A stretch of DNA of 20,474 bases from CACEUX01 sp964404235 (GTDB taxonomy: Bacteria; Fidelibacterota; Marinisomatia; Marinisomatales; UBA1611), in assembly GCA_964404235.1 (NCBI GenBank), contig CAYOJL010000034.1:1-20474 (forward strand), in the 5' to 3' direction. Made by a program: the position numbers and the translations under genes. Shown piece by piece: positions 5,262 to 13,468 of this stretch; the first letter of the stretch is position 1, and each line of letters starts with the position of its first letter. The notes below the pieces were generated by a model. The model was not told the origin of the DNA, did no database searches, and worked only from the letters and a program-made list of their open reading frames with translations.

Positions 5262-7582
5262 GAACCCTGACCGCACTCTTCATTAGAAGAGGGACTTTCA
5301 GTATCATAGTCATTAACAGATGTTACTGTAAAACATGTATTTGTACCTGTCCCTATATCCAATGAATGGGTGAGGCCTTCTTCAATCTCTATTAAAAAAC
5401 CCTCATCCTGGTAGACCCTATAAGATTGAGCCGATGCAACAGATGTCCACTGTAGCGTTGCCGTAGTACCATCGATACTAAGAGAAAGCGTTGGTGCAGC
5501 AGGAAATACTGCGGTTCCACATTCTTCAGAGGATTGTGGTCCTTCAAGTCCAACGTTATTGACAGCAGATATAGTATAACAATATTGTGTTCCAGGGTCT
5601 ACAATATCATCATATGTCTGATCTGATATTTCAATCAAAAACTGTCCATCCCTGTATATCTTAAAAGACTCTGCATCAAAGGGTGAATCCCAACTAAGGG
5701 ATAGCATATTCTCGCCTGTAGAAAGAGCAAAGTTATCTATTGTTCCTGAGTATTCATTTACGACCGTGACCATTATGGGCTGTGCAGAAGATTCATTGCC
5801 AGATGGGTCACTAGCTGTCATTTGTATCACATGTTCAGAATTATTCGCCAGGTCATATGTTCCCCACAATGTGGTATATGGCGAATCTGAAACCGTAGCG
5901 ATCAATTCATCATCAATGAAAAATTGAACTTCTTGCACCTCATCATTATCAATAGCAAACCCTGATATGGTGACCGTATCACTTACAGTTTGTGATGATA
6001 AGGGTGTTAAGATCGATAGAACTGGTGGCGTTACATCATTTTCTGGAGAATCATCATTATTGACTGTAACTGCAATAGAAGGGATGTCTGTTGAATTTCC
6101 TTCCTCATCAGTAATTGTAGCATATATAACATGTTCCTCATCCTCAGAAGCATAATTTGTGTCCCATTCATAACTATATGGTTCCTGCTGGTCAGTCGCT
6201 ACTGAATTTCCATCAATAAAGAATTCAACTTGAGCCACTCCAATATTATCTGATGCTGAGACCTGTATATTAACTGCATCGCTAACGGTCTGCCCTGCAT
6301 ATGGATATAGTATATATCCAGTGGGGGGTACGTTATCAATATTATTAACGAAGAGTGCCATAGGCTGGGTCTGGGCTTCATTACCGCTGGTGTCATATGC
6401 TTTTGCATGCCATATATGTTCCGTGTCCTCTGTCATTGAAGTAGTATTCCAATCATAGGTATATGGATATGATGTCGCTGTATGTTCTAATGCATAATCA
6501 TGATAGAACTCTACGCGGTCTATTCCAATATTATCTGTAGCAATGGTCATGAAGGTAATGGTTCCTGAAACGGTCTGATTTGCAGCAGGATCATAAATAA
6601 CTATAGTCGGTGGGGTAATATCTGGTTCAGAAATATTGTTCACAAATACGGTCACTGGGAATAGTGATGTGGTATTACCAGCAGAATCTGCAAGGTTTAC
6701 ATTGATCACATGATCAGTATCTTCCATCTCATTCAATGTATTCCAGGTATATATATAGGGTGGTACGGTATCACGCTCTACTGCAGATCCATCAATAATA
6801 AAATCTACTGATCCCATTTGCACGTTATCATATGCATTGACCTCAATATCGATCGTACCAGACACTGTTGCAGCAGAAGGTGGATAGAGTATGGTACCGG
6901 TAGGTGCAATATTATCATCAGCCTCATAATTATCAATCGTTACATTGATCGGTCCTAGTGTGATCTGGTTTCCAGTTATATCCTGAACATGGGCATGTAT
7001 GGTGTAAATAATATCATCGACCTCTTCCAAAGTATTCCAGGTATGTCTATAAGGTGGTTCACTAAATGTGGCCACAGAGTCACCATCAATATATAAATTA
7101 ACAAATGATACGCCTTCATTATCATTTGCTTCAATAATGATCGTTACTTCTCCCATTAGTGTTTGTCCTGTAAAAGGAAAGATAAGTGCACCAGTAGGGT
7201 TTATATTGTCCTGGTTGTCAACCAAGACCTGTATCGTATTTGTATAATTGACATTACCAGCGAGGTCTTGAGCTTTTGCGCGGATGGTATGATTTTCATC
7301 CTCAGCATCATTCATGGTTGACCATGAATATTCATAAGGACCTTCCTTGCTTTCATGTACGACCGAATCATTCAGATATAACGTCACCATTTCAAGTTCC
7401 ACATTATCAAAAGCATATGCAGTTATCAGTACAGTATCTGATAGAACGGACTTGTCTGCAGGAAAGGTAATGGTAAGTGTAGGAGGTATGTTGTCCTCAT
7501 CTGCAGGTACATCAAATACTGGACCCTCACAGCTTAAGAAAAGTAACGCAAGAAAGAGATAATGATGTTTATAGAGACTCAT
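5258..7582 (-). CDS. Surface lipoprotein: six Ig-like (Big) repeats plus two fibronectin-like domains
   Basis: 774 residues. Signal peptide with lipobox L-F-L-S-C18. The mature protein is a string of six repeats of about 95 residues, each with a [T/P]-P-T/P-x-G start, a Q-T-V-S-G/D-T-V core, A-x-D-N-x-G/V-x-x-V-x-F/L-x-I-D-G, P-Y-x-Y-x-W-[N/D]-T, E-H-x-I-x-A and D-x-x-G-N, ending V-x-V-x-N. This matches bacterial Ig-like domains of the Big_7 type. After about residue 610 come two fibronectin type III-like domains (L-S-L-S-W-D-S-P and A-T-L-Q-W-T-S each followed by K-I-Y-R-D / R-V-Y-Q-D), each ending with an E-E-C-G motif. Such proteins are long spacers or adhesins on the cell surface. Its start overlaps the previous gene's stop (TAATG at 7580-7584), so the two are translated together. 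Confidence 0.85.
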   Translation of the reverse strand: MSLYKHHYLFLALLFLSCEGPVFDVPADEDNIPPTLTITFPADKSVLSDTVLITAYAFDNVELEMVTLYLNDSVVHESKEGPYEYSWSTMNDAEDENHTIRAKAQDLAGNVNYTNTIQVLVDNQDNINPTGALIFPFTGQTLMGEVTIIIEANDNEGVSFVNLYIDGDSVATFSEPPYRHTWNTLEEVDDIIYTIHAHVQDITGNQITLGPINVTIDNYEADDNIAPTGTILYPPSAATVSGTIDIEVNAYDNVQMGSVDFIIDGSAVERDTVPPYIYTWNTLNEMEDTDHVINVNLADSAGNTTSLFPVTVFVNNISEPDITPPTIVIYDPAANQTVSGTITFMTIATDNIGIDRVEFYHDYALEHTATSYPYTYDWNTTSMTEDTEHIWHAKAYDTSGNEAQTQPMALFVNNIDNVPPTGYILYPYAGQTVSDAVNIQVSASDNIGVAQVEFFIDGNSVATDQQEPYSYEWDTNYASEDEEHVIYATITDEEGNSTDIPSIAVTVNNDDSPENDVTPPVLSILTPLSSQTVSDTVTISGFAIDNDEVQEVQFFIDDELIATVSDSPYTTLWGTYDLANNSEHVIQMTASDPSGNESSAQPIMVTVVNEYSGTIDNFALSTGENMLSLSWDSPFDAESFKIYRDGQFLIEISDQTYDDIVDPGTQYCYTISAVNNVGLEGPQSSEECGTAVFPAAPTLSLSIDGTTATLQWTSVASAQSYRVYQDEGFLIEIEEGLTHSLDIGTGTNTCFTVTSVNDYDTESPSSNEECGQGS

Positions 7583-9456
7583 TAGTTTGATACCGTTACT
7601 AAAACAGGTTGTAAGATCGTTGTATGGCCAGCATTATCAGTAACCGTTGCAGAAAGCGTATGTTCGCTACCATTGGTTAGTCCTGTGGTATCCCATAAGT
7701 ATTGATAGGGCTCTTCTGTATATGATTCAACTACCACACCATCTATTGATAATTCTACTTCTGCAATCCCGTGATCATCCTGAGCAGTGACAGTAAAATT
7801 GATGGTCCCACTTACAGTTTGCCCAGAAACTGGATTTGATATGACTCCCGTAGGCGGTGTGATATCATTGATCTCATTATCAACATAAACACTGACAGGT
7901 GGCACAAATCCAATATTTCCTGAACTATCCGCTACAATAACACTGATCACGTGATCCTCATCGTCAGTTTCATCAGTGGTGTCCCAATTATAGATATAGG
8001 GTGAATTGACCAGGGTATCTCTAGCGATACCATCTATTGATAGTTCAACATGACTTACATGCTCATTATCAGTTGCAGTGATCTGAATAGGCACTACATC
8101 ATCTACAGTTTGTCCTGGAACAGGATTCTGTATCTGGCCTGAGGGTGAAATATTATCAAAATTATCCACGTAGACCGCGATAGGCGTAGCAAGAGTAGAG
8201 TTGCCTTGTATATCAAAAGCCACAACTGCGATGATATGCTCCATATCATCTTCTACGCTCTCTGTATCCCAACTATGGATATATGGAGCTATACTATCAA
8301 TAGTGTCAGACAGGCCATCTATGAAATATTCAATATAATCGATACCCGAGTCATCTGTGGCGATCACCTCTATATCTACCGTGCCACTGAGATCTTGACC
8401 TGCAGCTGGTGCCATAATGATCACATTTGGTGGTTGTGAATCGATAGGTGGTTGGTTATCCACAAGAACAGATATGGGATTCAAAGGAGCTTCATTGCCT
8501 GCAAGGTCGATCAATACCACACTAATGGTATGTTCAGTATCTTCTTGTTCAAGTGTGGTGTCCCAGATATAATAATAGGGCGCTTGTTCAATAGTAGTGA
8601 TATACACCCCATTGATAGAGAGAGCTACTTCACCCATTGCACGATTATCATTGGCACTGACTATGATCTGCACATCTCCACTTACAGTTAGTCCTGCAGG
8701 AGGACTAACAATAGCTCCTGTTGGTGGAGTGATATCATTCTCAATACCATTATCTACGAAAACACTTATCGGAGCTATTGTGGTAGTATTATTATTGATA
8801 TCCCTAACATTTGCATGTAAAGAATAATAGCTACCACTCTCCACAAGATTTGTATTCCAGGGAAAGATATATGGAGATTCCTGTACGTAACCCTGTAGTA
8901 CATTATTGATAAAATAACTTACATATTGTATACTATCATTATCAGTAGCGATGACTTCAATATTGACCACATTACTAACATATTGTCCTGCGAATGGACT
9001 TAAAAAGAATGCTTCAGGTGGTTCGCTATCGATATTATCTACTTTACTACGTATGGGAACAGAGGCATAGCTATTTCCTACAGGGTCAAATGCTATCACT
9101 GAAATATAATGGAACTCATCTTCAGTATATATTTTTACAAGTTCTCCATTGATCATGACCGATTCACCCGTATCCCAGGTATATTTGAAAATATTATCAG
9201 CATGACTCGAATCAGTAAAGACTCTTTTTTGGTCAATTAAGAACTGTACTGAGTCAACCTCATCATTATCTACTGCACGTGCCTGAATGATGATCTCACC
9301 TTGAACCGTCTCTCCATCAATAGGGAACAGTACGATCGCTTGAGGAGGTGATGTATCTGGTTCAGGTATTTCGATCGGGTCTTCTGTGCAAGAGAGACCT
9401 ATGATCATCGCCATTAGAACGGATAAAATAAGAAAATATTTTGGTTGTCTAGCCAT
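7582..9456 (-). CDS. Surface lipoprotein with six Ig-like (Big) repeats
   Basis: 624 residues. Signal peptide with lipobox G-L-S-C23, then six Big_7-type repeats of about 95 residues with the same signature as the gene downstream (G-Q-T-V-S-G, A-x-D-x-x-G-I-x-x-V-E-x-S-I-D-G, P-Y-x-Y-x-W-D-T, V-x-D-x-x-G-N, V-D-N). The first repeat is longer, with an insertion around G-E-L-V-K-I-Y-T-E-D. There are no fibronectin domains and no catalytic domain. It is plainly a paralogue of the 774-residue protein; the pair probably arose by tandem duplication followed by gain or loss of the C-terminal domains. It follows the 286-residue exported protein by 21 bp and overlaps the next gene by one base, so the three form an operon. 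Confidence 0.85.
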   Translation of the reverse strand: MARQPKYFLILSVLMAMIIGLSCTEDPIEIPEPDTSPPQAIVLFPIDGETVQGEIIIQARAVDNDEVDSVQFLIDQKRVFTDSSHADNIFKYTWDTGESVMINGELVKIYTEDEFHYISVIAFDPVGNSYASVPIRSKVDNIDSEPPEAFFLSPFAGQYVSNVVNIEVIATDNDSIQYVSYFINNVLQGYVQESPYIFPWNTNLVESGSYYSLHANVRDINNNTTTIAPISVFVDNGIENDITPPTGAIVSPPAGLTVSGDVQIIVSANDNRAMGEVALSINGVYITTIEQAPYYYIWDTTLEQEDTEHTISVVLIDLAGNEAPLNPISVLVDNQPPIDSQPPNVIIMAPAAGQDLSGTVDIEVIATDDSGIDYIEYFIDGLSDTIDSIAPYIHSWDTESVEDDMEHIIAVVAFDIQGNSTLATPIAVYVDNFDNISPSGQIQNPVPGQTVDDVVPIQITATDNEHVSHVELSIDGIARDTLVNSPYIYNWDTTDETDDEDHVISVIVADSSGNIGFVPPVSVYVDNEINDITPPTGVISNPVSGQTVSGTINFTVTAQDDHGIAEVELSIDGVVVESYTEEPYQYLWDTTGLTNGSEHTLSATVTDNAGHTTILQPVLVTVSN

Positions 9457-9477
9457 AGTATGAATTTACGTTACTTT

Positions 9478-10338
9478 TTATCGAAACCATCCAATGACCT
9501 TTCTGCCAAAATTTGTTCGTTCAAGTTTGAACACTACACTTTGTAAATATGTATTGGCCGCCTGTTTCAATGAAAATATATACATATTCCGTCCAAATTC
9601 TTTTTCCTTATAAATAGGGGTAAAATAGAATTTATTTTTCTCCTTAAAAACATCATAGGCCATTGATATGATCACAGAGATGGGTATCAAAGATGTAAAG
9701 GATTGATAAGAAACACCTGTGCCTTCTTGTTTATTAAAGCCGATGATCGAGACCATTGGCATCAGATCATTATATTGGTCCCACACCTGGGGAACTATTC
9801 TACGCTCTTTATCCCATTGTCTAGCAATATCGAAGGTTGCTGCAATCATAAAAGAATAAAATGAATAATAAAATCCTCTCTCTACAGAATAAGACATAAT
9901 AGAAAAATCAGTCTCGATCCTTTCAACTTCAAGCATTGAAATGTATTCTGAGCGTTCTGGACCTGTTTTTATAAATACCTCTGGTTGGATCATATCTTTA
10001 TTGAATTGGAGGTCTATAAAATCTAAAGTATCACCCTTTATCATATAAACTCTACCTGATCGATTCTCCATTCTGCGCACATTTTCCTCAAAACTCCAAC
10101 TATAATGGAATACATGACCAAAATCATTATAGACATAATATATATCCTTTAGTTTTATGGAATCAGCATCAACAGAGTCTTTAGGCACATAGTATAGATA
10201 TTGGTATCCTATAGAATCTATAAAACACTCCGTGGTAACTCCTTTATAGTCAACGATCATGTGCTTAACATCAAGATCTTTGGAATTAGACCATAAGAAT
10301 GAAATAATAAAAATGAATATGCACCCGAAATGTTTCAT
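9478..10338 (-). CDS. Exported protein of unknown function
   Basis: 286 residues. The N-terminus is a hydrophobic signal peptide (about 4-17) with no lipobox. The first 150 residues are Tyr/Asp-rich and beta-like (Y-K-G-V-T-T-E-C, K-G-D-T-L-D-F-I-D-L, V-F-I-K-T-G-P). Two hydrophobic stretches (about 156-169 and 212-229) could be membrane helices, or strands packed in a membrane protein. I do not recognise the family. It is the first gene of the minus-strand operon that continues with the two Ig-repeat lipoproteins, so it may help export or anchor them, but nothing in the sequence proves this. Its start lies only 23 bp from the divergent start at 10362. Confidence 0.65.
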   Translation of the reverse strand: MKHFGCIFIFIISFLWSNSKDLDVKHMIVDYKGVTTECFIDSIGYQYLYYVPKDSVDADSIKLKDIYYVYNDFGHVFHYSWSFEENVRRMENRSGRVYMIKGDTLDFIDLQFNKDMIQPEVFIKTGPERSEYISMLEVERIETDFSIMSYSVERGFYYSFYSFMIAATFDIARQWDKERRIVPQVWDQYNDLMPMVSIIGFNKQEGTGVSYQSFTSLIPISVIISMAYDVFKEKNKFYFTPIYKEKEFGRNMYIFSLKQAANTYLQSVVFKLERTNFGRKVIGWFR

Positions 10339-10361
10339 GGGGCTTAAATTAACATCCCTAT

Positions 10362-11081
10362 ATGAAGAGTCAAATTCATGTATTAATTATCTCATTCATC
10401 TTATTCATGGGTGAAACCCTAATTGGACAACCTAAAATTAGCGTTGAACTGGGTATGGGGTTTTATGAACCTACGCTTTCTGGATTTGATGATAATCAAA
10501 GTGTGCAGTTCCCCACCAAAGGAATTATCAACCGAAATATGATGATCAATTGGGGTATTTATTATGAGTTTTTCAATAATGCCAGGATCGGTTATAATTC
10601 ATTTACATCCTATGATATTGGAAAGAATATACTGTTATTGAATTCAGAAGCGATCTTTAGAAGATCTTTGATCTATAGAATGTTTCCAATAGAGACCTAT
10701 TTTCGTTGGAGACCAAAGATAGAGCTCAATTTTACGCTAGCACCTATATGGGGTAGAGGTCGGATCGAAATGGATACTACACCAGGAGATAAAACAGAGG
10801 ACTGGAATTTTTTCATTAATAGTTTTGGAGGAGACCCTGATCCGGTAGAAGATATGGGTGCTACTGATGTTATGATATCGGATTGGTTTGGCTATTCAAG
10901 TATGCTTGGTTTCCGATACTATATTTCTTCAAGGATGGCAGTAGATCTAAAGGGCGGCTTTATGAATAACTCTTATAAAAATGATAAATGGCGTATACAG
11001 CGTCAGCCTATCACTGGACCAACAATGAAGATCGATAAACTACCGATATTTTCGCTCAAGTTCGTTTACGGTATACGTTGA
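10362..11081 (+). CDS. Probable outer-membrane beta-barrel protein
   Basis: 239 residues. Signal peptide about 1-22 (hydrophobic core I-I-S-F-I-L-F-M, likely cut after L-I-G-Q or nearby). The rest alternates polar and aromatic/aliphatic residues in strand-length runs (I-S-V-E-L-G-M-G-F-Y, Y-Y-E-F-F-N-N-A-R-I-G-Y, L-G-F-R-Y-Y-I-S-S-R-M-A-V-D-L-K-G-G-F) and ends with the strand F-S-L-K-F-V-Y-G, as expected for an eight-to-ten-strand OmpA/OmpW-like barrel. The family is not recognised more closely. It is followed with a 4-bp overlap (TTGA) by the small gene at 11078. Confidence 0.65.
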   Translation: MKSQIHVLIISFILFMGETLIGQPKISVELGMGFYEPTLSGFDDNQSVQFPTKGIINRNMMINWGIYYEFFNNARIGYNSFTSYDIGKNILLLNSEAIFRRSLIYRMFPIETYFRWRPKIELNFTLAPIWGRGRIEMDTTPGDKTEDWNFFINSFGGDPDPVEDMGATDVMISDWFGYSSMLGFRYYISSRMAVDLKGGFMNNSYKNDKWRIQRQPITGPTMKIDKLPIFSLKFVYGIR

Positions 11082-11422
11082 GACATATATTTCTATTTTT
11101 ATTATTTATAAATTTATCATTAGCACAAAACCCTAGTGAAGAGGTTCCTGACCCCTGTAGCGATCCTTTGATCAAATTAGCTGCGACCAAAGGCATTAAG
11201 GCGGTACCCCTTAAAGATATGATCCGTCTCAAAAGATTGATGAAAGCATGTGAGAGGTCAGGGGGAACAGAACAGATAAAGCAGCTACATAGGAAAGACT
11301 GGGATCGAGATTATAAAAAAGCAAGGACCATGGCATCATGGACCTCAACGCATGCCATGTGTGTCTTTGTATCATTCATTTATTTTTTTGCTGGTAAGGC
11401 ACTCGCTACTGTGCCATCATAA
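11078..11422 (+). CDS. Small exported protein with C-terminal membrane segment
   Basis: 114 residues. TTG at 11078 overlaps the previous stop in TTGA, which implies translational coupling; there is no ATG near the signal peptide. Residues 1-16 (F-L-F-L-L-F-I-N-L-S-L-A, cut before Q-N-P) form a signal peptide. The middle is charged and helical (R-L-K-R-L-M-K-A-C-E-R; Lys/Arg-rich Q-L-H-R-K-D-W-D-R-D-Y-K-K-A), and residues about 90-109 form one hydrophobic segment (C-V-F-V-S-F-I-Y-F-F-A-G-K-A-L-A). Two Cys (27 and 53) could form a disulfide. Function unknown; it presumably works with the barrel protein. Confidence 0.6.
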   Translation: MRHIFLFLLFINLSLAQNPSEEVPDPCSDPLIKLAATKGIKAVPLKDMIRLKRLMKACERSGGTEQIKQLHRKDWDRDYKKARTMASWTSTHAMCVFVSFIYFFAGKALATVPS

Positions 11423-11462
11423 TTGCAAATATTTGATAATGAATTAAATCTCTTTTGGATAT

Positions 11463-11504
11463 GTTAATTTTATTAACCTAACACTAAGTTCCCCCCGCTA
11501 TAAT
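11463..11504 (+). promoter_or_regulatory. Possible promoter/operator upstream of the peptide importer
   Basis: A perfect inverted repeat GTTAAT-TTT-ATTAAC (11463-11477) lies upstream of a consensus -10-like TATAAT (11499-11504), 38 bp before the importer's first ATG. No good -35 box is seen at 17 bp; the palindrome sits about where one would be, as an operator might. The 120-bp gap 11423-11542 is the only sizeable space before this operon. It also holds a CAAATATTTG palindrome at 11426-11435. Pattern evidence only. Confidence 0.35.
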
Positions 11505-11542
11505 TATAAATTTTTAAATAAAAACTATATAACCTAATAACA

Positions 11543-13438
11543 ATGAAAAAAATTGCTCTAATTATTACAGCTATTGTCCTATTTAGTTGTGGAGGAGGTA
11601 GCGATAAGTCAAAGACAATATCGGTTACAGAATATGAACTTGTACCAAAAGATACTTTAACCAAGCCAGAAGATGGTGGATATGGTTTTGAGAATATTGC
11701 AGAAAGTATGGGGTTTGAAACCTATACATTTACCGAAGAGGATTATAAATATTTTGGACATCCAGATGCTCAAAAGGGCGGAAATCTAAAATTTACAAAC
11801 TCACGTTTTCCTGCAACATTCAGGGTATTGGGACAACATTATAATTATACGGAGAACTATTATATAATTGGAGCCCTGTGTTATGAAAGTTTGATCACGA
11901 CACATCCTGTGACGCTTGAATACATACCCGCTCTTGCATCACATTGGAAATTATCTGACGATAAAATGGAATTTTATTTTAGGATCGATCCTGATGCGCG
12001 TTGGTCAGACGGACAGGAGGTTACGGCGGAGGACGTAGTTGCTTCTTATGATATAAGAATGGATGAGACCATCCTCTTTCCGTCTACACAGGTCACCTAT
12101 GGAAAAATTCAAAGGCCTGAAGCTGTAAGTAAGTATATTATTAAAGTTAAATCCAATACATTATTCTGGCGTAATATGCTGTATTTCGGTGGAATGAATA
12201 TACTTCCAGAGCATTATCTTAAGGATCTTGATGGTACTGCATACCTTGAGGAATACAATTTTAAATTGCTTCCTGGGACGGGGCCTTATGTTATAAAAGA
12301 TGAAGATATAGTCAATCAAGAATCATATACTGTAACAAGAAGAGATAACTGGTGGCGCGAAGATCATAGAACACAGAAATATAAGTATAATTTTGATAAA
12401 GTAACTATATCCGTGGTCAAGGATAACCCTGCACTCCAATTTGAGAAACTCAAAAAAGGTGAAGCTGATGCGATCGTAATTAGAAAACCTTCAATATGGG
12501 TGGATGAAACGGATTTTGAAGCAGCAAATAAAGGTTGGGTGCAAAAAAGAAGAGTTCATTCTAATGTTCCAGCTGGAACATGGGGTTATGCTTTCAATAT
12601 GCGTAAATGGCCTTTTGATGATAAGCGATTGAGATATGCATTCTCATATCTGTATAACCGAGAAAAATTTAACAGTGAGATCTTATATAATGAATATACT
12701 CTCCAGAACTCACTCTATTCAGGAAGCGAGTATGAGAATAAAGATAATAATAAGTTTGAGTTTAACCCCGCTAAGGCTGTAGAACTCTTAAAAGAGGCAG
12801 GGTATATTAATAGGAACGATAGAGGTTACCTTGTCCATGAAAAGACAAAAAAAGAATTAAGTTTCACCATTGAGATTATGAAACCTTCAGAATACCGTGT
12901 CACTCCAATGCAGCAAATACTTAAGGAATATGGTATCGACATGCAAATAAAGTTTGTCGATTCGACCACACGCTGGAAAAATTTAATGGACAGAAATTTT
13001 ACAGTTGATTTCCAAGGATGGGGTGGACTTGTTTATCCGAATCCGGAAACAAGCTTTAAGTCATCATTAGCAGATCAAAAGAATAATAATAATGTTGCTG
13101 GTTTAAAAAGTGAACGTATAGACAATTTGTTACCACTATATGATACGGAATTCGATCACGCTAAACGTGTTGAGATCATCCAGGAGATAGATGGTATTGT
13201 GTCTGATATTCATCCTTGTGCCTGGGGGCTATCAAGAGAACCACCGGCTAGACTGCTTTACTGGGATAAGTTTGGGTACCCAGATTATATGTTAACAAAG
13301 TATGGTGGAAGGTTTGAGGATATCCTTTACCATTGGTGGTTTGATCCAGAAAAAGATAAGACTCTTCAAAATGCAATGAAAAATAATAAATCAATACCCC
13401 TGGGTGAGACCGAGCATACATTTTGGAAAGATCTATAA
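11543..13438 (+). CDS. Peptide ABC transporter substrate-binding lipoprotein (SBP family 5, YejA-like)
   Basis: 631 residues. Lipobox L-F-S-C16 followed by G-G-G anchors the mature protein. Family-5 solute-binding features: H-P-D-A-Q-K-G-G (73-80), which I associate with the YejA branch; Y-E-S-L-I-T (114-119), a P-A-L-A segment, W-S-D-G-Q-E-V-T-A-E-D-V-V (154-166), the classic W-x-D-G-x-x-x-T-A-x-D signature; G-T-G-P-Y and R-R-D-N-W-W later; and R-L-R-Y-A-F-S-Y-L-Y-N-R in the second lobe. It captures oligopeptides (or, for Yej systems, peptide antibiotics such as microcin C) in the envelope and delivers them to the permeases. The length is close to E. coli YejA (about 600). It heads a five-gene transporter operon; the next gene starts 30 bp after its stop. 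Confidence 0.9.
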   Translation: MKKIALIITAIVLFSCGGGSDKSKTISVTEYELVPKDTLTKPEDGGYGFENIAESMGFETYTFTEEDYKYFGHPDAQKGGNLKFTNSRFPATFRVLGQHYNYTENYYIIGALCYESLITTHPVTLEYIPALASHWKLSDDKMEFYFRIDPDARWSDGQEVTAEDVVASYDIRMDETILFPSTQVTYGKIQRPEAVSKYIIKVKSNTLFWRNMLYFGGMNILPEHYLKDLDGTAYLEEYNFKLLPGTGPYVIKDEDIVNQESYTVTRRDNWWREDHRTQKYKYNFDKVTISVVKDNPALQFEKLKKGEADAIVIRKPSIWVDETDFEAANKGWVQKRRVHSNVPAGTWGYAFNMRKWPFDDKRLRYAFSYLYNREKFNSEILYNEYTLQNSLYSGSEYENKDNNKFEFNPAKAVELLKEAGYINRNDRGYLVHEKTKKELSFTIEIMKPSEYRVTPMQQILKEYGIDMQIKFVDSTTRWKNLMDRNFTVDFQGWGGLVYPNPETSFKSSLADQKNNNNVAGLKSERIDNLLPLYDTEFDHAKRVEIIQEIDGIVSDIHPCAWGLSREPPARLLYWDKFGYPDYMLTKYGGRFEDILYHWWFDPEKDKTLQNAMKNNKSIPLGETEHTFWKDL

Positions 13439-13468
13439 TTCCTTTATCTAATCTGATCTGATATATAT

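Noticed and set aside
5258..9456. Many open frames on the plus strand inside the Ig-repeat genes, and periodic repeats resembling an array
   Set aside because: The frames are shadows of repeat-coding sequence with no protein-like features; the ~285-bp period is protein domains, not CRISPR, with no conserved short direct repeats and spacers.
11426..11435. CAAATATTTG palindrome after the 11078 gene
   Set aside because: Ten AT-rich bases occur easily by chance in this DNA; no stem long enough for a terminator.
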